Below are positions 1-6,932 of a stretch of 64,000 nucleotides of DNA, piece after piece. The stretch lies in contig NZ_VZPG01000004.1 in the NCBI RefSeq assembly GCF_008801715.1, positions 1 to 64,000 on the forward strand, written 5' to 3'. The translations under genes and the position numbers were made by a program. The notes beneath the pieces were generated by a model, which had not been told where the DNA came from, searched no databases, and was given only the letters and a program-made list of their open reading frames with translations. The DNA comes from Pseudochrobactrum saccharolyticum (GTDB taxonomy: Bacteria > Pseudomonadota > Alphaproteobacteria > Rhizobiales > Rhizobiaceae). Positions within the stretch are counted from its first letter, which is position 1; each line of letters opens with the position of its first letter.

Positions 1-2269
1 TGAATGGCCCACTTGTTTCAAGTTTCGATCTGACCGGCCGTGTTGCAGGTAACAAGGCTGCCATTTTCATGTCAGAAAATGCCTTGGTGGGACAGATCAA
101 TGTCATGCAGGGGGCGAGCATTTTCGGGGATATTATTTCTGATTATCAGCAAAAAGATGATGATGGCCATCTGCGCCTGACTGAGCTGAGTTTCGGCTTG
201 AAGGCTGATGCACAAGGGAATTCGACTGGCACAGCTGATACGGATTTCAGACTGGCTTACGGTGGCAATATCAAGGGCAAGAATATTTCGCTGCATCTTA
301 ATGGCGGCACGACACTGTTGACTGGCAACCATCAAGTCTTTGATGTCGGTGTGGCGCAAGCAGCAACGCTTTCCGGTCAAGGGATTTACCAGATAGATGC
401 AGCCCAGCAGTTCCGCAATAGCGGGATATTAAATCCTTCTGTTGCTGGAGCAGCAATCACCATTGACGGAAATTATGCTCAGTCAGCTACCGGCACCTTG
501 CAACTCGCATTCAATGATCAGTCTGACATCAGCAGCCTAATTGTAAACGGTAGTGCTGGTCTTAATGGCACGATCAGCTTTGCACCTGATCGGGGTTATT
601 ATCGCGATGGTTTCACCGTCACTTCAAACGAGTGGTTACAAGTGGACGCAATGAGTGGTAACTTCACAAATGCTAACACCACATTGACCTCGCCGACACT
701 TAACGCGAGTGCGACAGATAATGGTAATCTGTCTTATACCGTATCATTGAGCCGTGATGCGAATGCCTATTCGCAATATGCGGGAGATAGTGAAGACCGT
801 GAAGTTGGCGCTGCATTGGATAGTCTCGCCAATAATGCTGCGACAGAGTTTAAACCATTGTTCGCAGCACTGGATTTTTCTGAATCTGACGGCTCAACTG
901 TTCGCTCAAGCCTGCCGCAACTAAGTGGTGAGGCCTATGCATCCGCAAGTGGCGTTTTGCTCAATGCCAGTGGCATCACCCGGTCATCGGTCAATAATCG
1001 CCTGTCTCAGGCATTTGGCGGTACACCGGTTAATCCGGTGTCTGTGATGGCCTATGGTCCGGCAGCTAAAACCAGTCAGGCAGGCAATGCCATTGATCAT
1101 GTTGCTCCGGTTAATGCTGATGATCTTCAGCGCTATGCCGCATGGGGGGCAGCATTCGGCAGTTGGGCCACACAATCTGCTACAGATAATGCCGCACGCA
1201 CCAAGTCGACCATTGGTGGGTTCATCACCGGTATTGACGGTGATGTTTATAATAATTGGCGACTTGGCATTATGGCCGGATACAGCCGTTCAACTTTTAA
1301 AACACCAAGCCTTTCTTCATCCGGCTCCAGCGATAATTACACGCTTGGTGCTTATGCGGGCACTGAATGGGCGACCGGCCAAGGTTCCATCGGTTTCCGC
1401 TCAGGGCTTTCCTATTCCTGGCACAATATCGAGATGAGCCGCTCGGTTGCTTTCAATGGCTATTCCGACAAGCTGTCAGCTGATTACAATGGCGGTACGT
1501 TTCAGGTGTTTGGCGAGTTGGGCTATAAGCATGATCTCAGCCCGCGCGCGATCATCGAGCCTTATGCCAATCTTGCCTATGTCAATGTCAGAACGGATAG
1601 TTTTACCGAAACAGGCCATAATGGTGCAGCGCTCAGCGTACAGTCCGGTACGATGGATACGACACTCTCAACCCTCGGCATGCGTCTCTCAACCAGCTTT
1701 GAGCTTGGTAATACACTGACAACCGCACGCGCTGATCTTGGTTGGCGACATGCTTTTGGCGATGTGATCCCGTCATCGACTGCGAGCTTTGCTGCAGGCT
1801 CCAATGCGTTCACAGCATCGGGCAGTCCGATTGGCAAAGATACCGCACTGATTGAAGCCGGACTTGATTTCGCCATTACGAAAAATTCCAAACTTGGTGT
1901 CTCTTATCAAGGACAGTTTGGTTCAGGCATCACTCAAAACGGCGTGAATGCTAATTTCAGCGTGAAGTTTTAGACTGAGTAAGAATAAACTGGATTTGGA
2001 GAGCTGCATGTAGGTAAATTTAGCCGTTAAGTTTCATGTGGGTAAATTATCTTGTATTAGATTGTGTAACCCTTACGGCCTTCTTGAGGAGCCAACCTAT
2101 GTCTTTAGGTGCAATAGCAATCAATCTAATTTTGCCTGCGCCGGTACTTATCGTTGAGGACGATATGCAGGTTCGCTTGAGGCTGGAAAATCTTCTACTA
2201 CAATTTGGCTAAAAAATTGGTGCCCTTATCTTTGCTGCTTCACTGAGTGAAGCGCGCGCGCAATTGTCA
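1..2269 (+). repeat. Long direct repeat, copy A
   Basis: Bases 1-2269 match 15424-17692 at a constant offset of 15423, in the same orientation. The repeat covers the autotransporter 3' part, the intergenic region and the first 57 codons of the response regulator gene. Similarity stops abruptly after base 2269. The left end lies outside the window. Confidence 0.95.
3..1973 (+). CDS. Autotransporter, 3' part of a second copy (5' end outside window)
   Basis: The reading frame is open from the left edge of the window, so this is the C-terminal 656 residues of a longer protein. It is almost identical to residues 488-1143 of the autotransporter gene at 13962-17396. It holds the end of the beta-helical passenger and a C-terminal autotransporter beta-barrel of about 275 residues, ending in aromatic Phe (NFSVKF) as expected for outer-membrane insertion by the Bam machinery. 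The barrel would let the passenger reach the cell surface. Differences from the other copy cluster in a short patch around bases 140-200, plus one Arg/Leu change near base 591. Whether this copy has its own protease-like N-terminus and signal peptide cannot be seen here. The first in-frame ATG (base 69) is internal and is not a likely start. Confidence 0.9.
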   Translation, partial: NGPLVSSFDLTGRVAGNKAAIFMSENALVGQINVMQGASIFGDIISDYQQKDDDGHLRLTELSFGLKADAQGNSTGTADTDFRLAYGGNIKGKNISLHLNGGTTLLTGNHQVFDVGVAQAATLSGQGIYQIDAAQQFRNSGILNPSVAGAAITIDGNYAQSATGTLQLAFNDQSDISSLIVNGSAGLNGTISFAPDRGYYRDGFTVTSNEWLQVDAMSGNFTNANTTLTSPTLNASATDNGNLSYTVSLSRDANAYSQYAGDSEDREVGAALDSLANNAATEFKPLFAALDFSESDGSTVRSSLPQLSGEAYASASGVLLNASGITRSSVNNRLSQAFGGTPVNPVSVMAYGPAAKTSQAGNAIDHVAPVNADDLQRYAAWGAAFGSWATQSATDNAARTKSTIGGFITGIDGDVYNNWRLGIMAGYSRSTFKTPSLSSSGSSDNYTLGAYAGTEWATGQGSIGFRSGLSYSWHNIEMSRSVAFNGYSDKLSADYNGGTFQVFGELGYKHDLSPRAIIEPYANLAYVNVRTDSFTETGHNGAALSVQSGTMDTTLSTLGMRLSTSFELGNTLTTARADLGWRHAFGDVIPSSTASFAAGSNAFTASGSPIGKDTALIEAGLDFAITKNSKLGVSYQGQFGSGITQNGVNANFSVKF

Positions 2270-2272
2270 TTC
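2099..2272 (+). pseudogene. Truncated response regulator remnant
   Basis: This is the duplicated 5' end of the NarL-type response regulator at 17522. It keeps the same ribosome site (GAGGAG) and start codon. A single T-to-A change turns codon 38 (Tyr, TAT) into TAA at 2210-2212. Two further substitutions lie within 30 bases, and homology ends near 2269. Only the N-terminal 37 residues, with the acidic pocket residues but without the phospho-acceptor Asp and DNA-binding domain, could be made. It is therefore a dead by-product of the segmental duplication. Confidence 0.9.
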
Positions 2273-2308
2273 TAAGCACTTTGGGGATTTGCAAAGGGGG
2301 GCGGGGGG

Positions 2309-2896
2309 ATGGATGTTAATATTTCGAGTGTAGAAGTCTTTACCCATGTACGCGTCATTATCGGCATTGTACTTGGTCTAAGTATTTCAAGGCTGTTAAC
2401 GGGTGTTTGTCGTATTATTCAGCATCCACAGCGCCAGAATATATATCTGATTCATTTGGGATGGGTATTATTTACCTTTCTGACAGTCGTACATTTTTGG
2501 TGGTATGAATTATACTTGAACCAGACACTAGTGTGGAGGTTTGAGGCCTACCTGTTCCTTATCTTCTTCGCCAGCTTGCATTTTCTGGCTTGTAGTTTGC
2601 TATTCCCAGACAACATGGAAGGCTATTCCGGCTTTCAACATTATTTTACGTCACAGCGCGGCTGGTTTTTTTGCATTTTGATATCAGTTTTCTTAATGGA
2701 TTTTGTCGATACTGCGTTAAAAGGTATGGATCATTTCCTCTCTCTCGGGCTGGAATATCCTTTGCGCAATTTATTCTTGGTTGTAGTTTGTAGTGCCGCT
2801 ATCTATGCGCGCCAGCAGAAATCGCAATCGGTTCTTCTCGTTCTAGCGATCGTTTGCCAAATGACTTTTATTATGACGCAGTTCGGTACCATTTAG
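2309..2896 (+). CDS. Putative multi-pass inner-membrane protein, unknown function
   Basis: The 195-residue product has about five or six hydrophobic segments separated by short polar loops, with the first at residues 12-35 and the last at the extreme C-terminus. It has no signal peptide cleavage site and no recognisable catalytic motif. The N-terminal stretch (FTHVRVIIGIVLGLSISRLL) resembles a family of small membrane proteins of unknown role that I recall from rhizobia and relatives. The ATG is preceded by a very G-rich stretch (GGGGGGCGGGGGG), an imperfect but usable ribosome site. The gene sits just after the breakpoint of the long direct repeat and before transposase debris, so it may have been brought in with the rearrangement. 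I cannot assign a function. Confidence 0.7.
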   Translation: MDVNISSVEVFTHVRVIIGIVLGLSISRLLTGVCRIIQHPQRQNIYLIHLGWVLFTFLTVVHFWWYELYLNQTLVWRFEAYLFLIFFASLHFLACSLLFPDNMEGYSGFQHYFTSQRGWFFCILISVFLMDFVDTALKGMDHFLSLGLEYPLRNLFLVVVCSAAIYARQQKSQSVLLVLAIVCQMTFIMTQFGTI

Positions 2897-3003
2897 GGGC
2901 CTATGAATGGCTAGAAGCTTTTAGCGTCCGCAATAGTAAACGTATGAAAGGCGATTATGCTTTGGCTCTTACTGCTGCATTATAGGCCATACTCACCCAG
3001 CCT

Positions 3004-3179
3004 GCCATTTCGTCAGGGTCGTCGTATGCGGCGATCCAGTCGAGCAAGAAAAACAGGTCAAATACACCAGCCTGATCGCCAAAGCCATCATACTATCCAA
3101 TGTTGAGGATCTAACCGGTGTTCTTTTCTCCATGGCTGCCGACGGCGTTCGCGTTCCCCCCGAGTCGGCGAGTTTATGA
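3004..3179 (+). pseudogene. Tn3-family transposase C-terminal remnant
   Basis: Conceptual translation gives GDPVEQEKQVK, then after a 2-base frameshift near 3060 YTSLIAKAIILSNVEDLT and a stop at 3177. This matches the pattern of the C-terminal end of Tn3-family TnpA (DP.EQE..VKY..L.ANA.....V.D.T). The N-terminal part, the terminal repeats and a resolvase are not visible. It abuts the IS6-type remnant that follows. The family call rests on motif memory, not a search. Confidence 0.65.
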
Positions 3180-3451
3180 AACTTATGTGTAAGTCCCGGG
3201 ACAATGGACTTACCTTTACCGAGTCGTCGACAAATTCGGCAACACGATCGATTTCTACCTGTCTGCGACGCGCAACGCCAAAGCAGCCAAGCGCTTCTTG
3301 GGGAAGGCTTTGAATAGCTTGAAAGACTGGGGAAAGCAATGTGTCATCAACACTAATAAAGCACCAACCTACGGGATTGCCATCACGCAGTTGAAGGCCG
3401 AAGGCAAATGCCCTGATGAACTGGTGCATCAGCAGGTCAAATATCATGAGA
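3178..3451 (+). pseudogene. IS6-family transposase internal fragment
   Basis: The frame reads ETYV-stop, then WTYLYRVVDKFGNTIDFYLS, RNAKAAKRFLGKAL and APTYGIAITQLKAEGKCPDE, ending at HQQVKY. These are hallmarks of the DDE catalytic core of IS6-family transposases. An in-frame stop (TAA at 3190-3192) breaks it. Similarity is lost after about 3451, although the frame stays open to 3567. Neither end of the element is recognisable. Confidence 0.75.
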
Positions 3452-3761
3452 ATGATCTAATCGCCCACACGATTTCGGCAATGCACCTGGCTGCGCCATT
3501 CAGAAAGATGGTACATCCGAAGTCTGTAGCGGGCGGCAACTGCATTCACTACTGCTCCAAGCTTTAAGCTTTTCCAAAACAACCACGTCTTTATATATTT
3601 TGTCCAGCGCCACTAAGCATTCCCACGGATATCTGAGTCAGAGCCCTTGAGAAACTCCATTGAAGTGGCCATCGCTAAACTCCTGCCAAATCAACACAAA
3701 TGTAAATCGCAGATAGAAAACACAGAAGGAAGGTCATGGTCTGATAACTCTTACCTTAAAG
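3452..3761. other. No gene seen between IS6 remnant and dehydrogenase operon
   Basis: About 310 bases follow the loss of IS6 similarity. The open frame that continues to 3567 has no recognisable content. I found no promoter, strong hairpin or coding signal here. It is probably degenerate mobile DNA plus the 3' trailer of the convergent dehydrogenase operon. Confidence 0.4.
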
Positions 3762-5381
3762 TCAAAATTTTACCGTCGCAGCTATTGCCGGCACTGCTTT
3801 CAATGACAAGGCAGCAATTGTGAGTGTAGGATTGGCCGTCGCTGATGTTGGAAATGTCCCTGAACCCAATAAAAATAAATTCCGATGATTGAAGCTACGA
3901 AGATCAGCATCAACGACTGCACTGGCAGCATCCGTCCCCATACGAACCGTACCGATTACGTGACCCGATCCTTGTATGTCCTTAGCATGATTGATGTTTG
4001 TTGCACCTAAAGCTGTGAATATTTCCGTATGAGCCTTTTCAGCTTCAGCTAATCCGGCTCGCGTATATTCATCATAATTATACTCTATCCGTGGCAGTGG
4101 CATGCCATTGGCATCACGCTTTTCCGGATCGAGTGTAACGCGATTACTGGCTTCGGGCGATTGCTCTACCAGAGAAGCCAAGCGGATATGTCGCGAAGTC
4201 ACCTGTCTGATTGCAGCGTCAAGCTCGGCACCGCGTAATCCTTGCTTTGCCAATTCTACCGCCGTCGACAAAGGCGCACCCGTTGGCCAATTATGACCAT
4301 CATTGCCAATTTCTATTCTAAAGGCCGCACGGTCTTTACGAAATTCACCATCACGCAGATTTTCAATTCCTGATGTGGAAAGCGGTCCACGATAAGGCCA
4401 GACGGGATCCTTAGCCTCTGCCCAACTTAATTTGCTTGGATGATCCATCAAATTGCGACCAACTTGATCGGAGCTATTGGCAACACCATTTGCGGCACCC
4501 TCCTGAGCAGAGTTTAACAATAAGCGTGGCGTCTCAATAGCATGAGCAGCTACAACAACCACCTTGCCTTTTGCCGTTCCAGTGCTGCCATCAGCACGCC
4601 GAAAATCGACAGAGGCAATTTGCCCGTCTGGCGCGAGGTTCAATCTTGTTGCTGTCGTTTGATCATAGATAACCGCGCCCGCACCTTCTGCCTGATCCAG
4701 ATGGATAGTCGCATCATATTTCGCCTGCACCGGACAGACAGGGATGCACGAGCCATTGCCGCAACATTCAGGCCGATCGCCTATTGCTACAGAGGTGCGA
4801 GCTTGAGGCGTGGATCGAACTTGATATTTCGATCCTTCCAGTGCTTTTGTGAATTGTTTATCGAGATATGTCTGCGGTATCAGCGGCATCGGGAAATCAC
4901 CCGATCTTGGTGAGCCAAGGTCCTCAGTGCTATCACCTGCTACGCCGACTTCCTGTTCAGCCGCCAGATAAAAAGGCTCAAGCGCATGATAGTCGAATGG
5001 CCAATCGACAGCTTGTCCGTAAAGTGAATTCATCTTGAAATCAGCAGGCACATTGCGAAGTGTCGTTCCCAACCAATGCCAGGTGGTTCCGCCCACAACC
5101 TTGATATAAGTCGATTTGAAATTCTCAGGCCCCATTTGTTGATAATAATCACCAATCCTGTGAGCTAACGGATGCGGGGCAGTCGGATCATTCGGGTAAG
5201 CCGACTCCGGAACCTTAATTTTCGCATTCCAGAATTTTTCGACGGCATCAAAACGATCAATACGCTTTCCACTTTCCAAAAAGGCCACTTTCATACCCTT
5301 TTGCGCCAATTTTGCACCAGCAATTGCACCAGCAATACCGCTTCCGATAATCAGTACATCAACAGAAATATTTTCCGACAT
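3762..5381 (-). CDS. FAD-dependent GMC dehydrogenase, catalytic subunit (glucose/sorbitol dehydrogenase type)
   Basis: The 539-residue product belongs to the GMC oxidoreductase family. It has an N-terminal Rossmann FAD site (GSGIAGAIAG, residues 13-22), a Cys motif C206-C207-x4-C212-x3-C216 as in the 3Fe-4S cluster of Burkholderia FAD-glucose dehydrogenase alpha subunit, and the C-terminal GMC block ending in ANPTLT. The length equals that of the Burkholderia alpha subunit. It should oxidise a sugar or polyol in the periplasm and pass electrons through the iron-sulfur cluster. Export probably occurs by riding with the Tat-targeted small subunit encoded 31 bases upstream. The start is the ATG at 5381 (MSENISVDV), where the FAD motif falls in its usual place; the open frame extends further 5' without support. 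No multihaem cytochrome subunit gene follows, which is unusual. The exact substrate is unknown. Confidence 0.85.
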   Translation of the reverse strand: MSENISVDVLIIGSGIAGAIAGAKLAQKGMKVAFLESGKRIDRFDAVEKFWNAKIKVPESAYPNDPTAPHPLAHRIGDYYQQMGPENFKSTYIKVVGGTTWHWLGTTLRNVPADFKMNSLYGQAVDWPFDYHALEPFYLAAEQEVGVAGDSTEDLGSPRSGDFPMPLIPQTYLDKQFTKALEGSKYQVRSTPQARTSVAIGDRPECCGNGSCIPVCPVQAKYDATIHLDQAEGAGAVIYDQTTATRLNLAPDGQIASVDFRRADGSTGTAKGKVVVVAAHAIETPRLLLNSAQEGAANGVANSSDQVGRNLMDHPSKLSWAEAKDPVWPYRGPLSTSGIENLRDGEFRKDRAAFRIEIGNDGHNWPTGAPLSTAVELAKQGLRGAELDAAIRQVTSRHIRLASLVEQSPEASNRVTLDPEKRDANGMPLPRIEYNYDEYTRAGLAEAEKAHTEIFTALGATNINHAKDIQGSGHVIGTVRMGTDAASAVVDADLRSFNHRNLFLLGSGTFPTSATANPTLTIAALSLKAVPAIAATVKF

Positions 5382-5412
5382 GTAACAATCCCTAGTGCCC
5401 CGATTAACGGAA

Positions 5413-5856
5413 TTAAGCTTCTGACGGTTCAGACCAATAGCCAATTGTGCCACCGCAGTATCCCATTGGTTTGGTGTAATCCATCGCCTGCCAGATCAGC
5501 GCATCCGTATATTCTACCACCACCAGATCATCCGGGTTTGGAGATTCACCTGTATACCAAGTGGCAACCAATGAATCAGATAGATCTTGATTGTCATCAC
5601 CTGCTGCCAGTTGGACGAGATCATCTTCTTTGCCAAGTCTGATATAGACTTCCATAATTGTGGTCGCCATGTCCTTAGAAAGTCCGGTCTGTCCCAGTTG
5701 TTTTTCTGAGAGTCTCATGAATGAGTTGACATCAAAAATTGATGTAGCCGCCCAAACTGGCAGGGGAAATAATGCAAGAAGAGGTGCTGCCGAGGACGAG
5801 CATAAAAAAGTCCGTCTCGTGAGAGCTGAAGGAGACTTGACTTTGTGGCTGGGCAT
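5413..5856 (-). CDS. Tat-exported small subunit of FAD-dependent dehydrogenase (FAD-SLDH/gamma type)
   Basis: The 147-residue protein starts with a twin-arginine signal (LTRRTFLCSS, near residues 13-22) and a hydrophobic stretch. About 110 residues of the family of small subunits of membrane-bound FAD sorbitol/glucose dehydrogenases follow, with the typical C-terminal pattern YTDALIWQAMDY...GYCGGTIGYW. In characterised relatives this subunit acts as a chaperone and carries the folded catalytic subunit across the membrane. The ATG at 5856 has an AGGA ribosome site, and starting there places the Tat motif near the N-terminus. It is the first gene of a two-gene operon. A copy of the 17-bp box lies 76 bases upstream in the correct orientation, linking the pair to the protease genes of this region. 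Confidence 0.85.
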   Translation of the reverse strand: MPSHKVKSPSALTRRTFLCSSSAAPLLALFPLPVWAATSIFDVNSFMRLSEKQLGQTGLSKDMATTIMEVYIRLGKEDDLVQLAAGDDNQDLSDSLVATWYTGESPNPDDLVVVEYTDALIWQAMDYTKPMGYCGGTIGYWSEPSEA

Positions 5857-5932
5857 ATTTCTGATCCTCGACGCAAAATGAATATTCAACCTACTTTCAC
5901 TTGATTTATGTCCCTGAGAATTCAGCAAAGCC

Positions 5933-5949
5933 ATCCCTGAAAACTGGTA
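5933..5949 (-). promoter_or_regulatory. 17-bp regulatory box 1 (upstream of FAD-dehydrogenase pair)
   Basis: On the minus strand this reads TACCAGTTTTCAGGGAT, identical to three other copies in the window. It ends 76 bases before the start codon at 5856. The core has imperfect dyad symmetry (CCnGnnnnCnGG). A weaker variant (TCCCTGAGAATTC on the plus strand) sits about 20 bases closer to the gene. Confidence 0.65.
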
Positions 5950-6069
5950 CCTGTACAATAAATTGTAATAGCCCCGAATTATTCGGTTATTTCTCACCCT
6001 TAATTGAGGGTGAGGAGTAATGTTAGGCATATGACATCATTGCCAGGTTGTTTGAGGTAGGGGGGGCGT

Positions 6070-6695
6070 TTTCCGCGTGAATTTATTGCTTACGCTGTCT
6101 AAACCTATCACCGAATTGCATTGAGCACGGCCGATGTGGAAGATCTTCTTGCTGAGCGTGGCGAGTTTGTCAGCCGATAAACCGTTTGCGCCTGGATTAA
6201 TCGCTTCGGTCGCCATTTAGCCGACTGTATCCGCAGGAGTCTACCAAAGCCAAAAGACAAGTGGGACCTTGATGAGGCTTTCATTACTATCGGAGGAAAG
6301 AAGTTTTGGCTTTGGTGGGCAATTGATGCAGATGGCGATGTTCTTAATATTATAGTTCAAACGCGTCGAAATACTAAGACTGCCAAACGGTTTTTCTCCA
6401 GACTGGTGAAGCAATTCGTCAACCACGTGTGATCGTGACGGACAAGCTGCGTAGTTACATTGAGCCGATACAAAACCTTTCAGCAGATGCGGATCACCGG
6501 GTTCATAAAGGCTTGAATAATGCTATAGAAGTCTCTCATAGGCCAACGCGAAAACAGGAAACGATATTGGGTCGGTTCAAGTCAGCGCGACAGGCGCAAA
6601 GGTTCCTTGTCGCTCACGATCAGATCAACCTGATTTTCCGTCCGCGTCGCCATAAACTCACAGCTCAATACGGTTTGCATCGCACTGGACAGTGA
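6070..6695 (+). pseudogene. IS6-family transposase, nearly full length but inactivated
   Basis: Translation recovers the family order: FPREFIAYAV, then STADVEDLLAERG, DEAFITIGGKKFWLWWAIDA, QTRRNTKTAKRFFSRLVKQF, VTDKLRSY, the block HKGLNNAIEVSHRPTRKQE and RFKSARQAQRF. In-frame stops occur at 6100 and 6175, and there is a frameshift near 6420. The first catalytic Asp (DEAF), the second (VTDKL) and the Glu (RKQE) of the DDE triad can all be recognised. It differs clearly from the IS6 fragment at 3.2 kb, so the two came from separate insertions. I could not define the terminal inverted repeats. Confidence 0.8.
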
Positions 6696-6932
6696 CTTGC
6701 CGCGCCGCCAAATTGCCTCAGATTTCAGTATTGGGCATACAAAGCTTATGAAAAAAATCGCTTCTGTTATCGATGAAGTGAAGACACTCTCACGTCCACG
6801 GATATGACTATGGTTGGGCGCAAGATATCGCGGTCACCCATGCTCATTAACATCTCCTTCTATCCCACAATGGGGAGAGAAGGAGACGTCGCACGAGTAA
6901 GCTGCATATCGACATGTTTTAACGTAAATTCA

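Noticed and set aside
69-1973. Treating ATG 69 as the start of a complete 634-residue protein
   Set aside because: The frame is open to the window edge and matches the interior of the full-length autotransporter, so this ATG is internal.
3452-3567. C-terminal continuation of the IS6 fragment as part of a real protein
   Set aside because: Similarity to IS6 transposases ends near 3451 and the remaining residues match nothing.
5909-5925. TCCCTGAGAATTC as a fifth regulatory box
   Set aside because: It shares only part of the core with the 17-bp box and may be chance; mentioned only as a weak neighbour of box 1.
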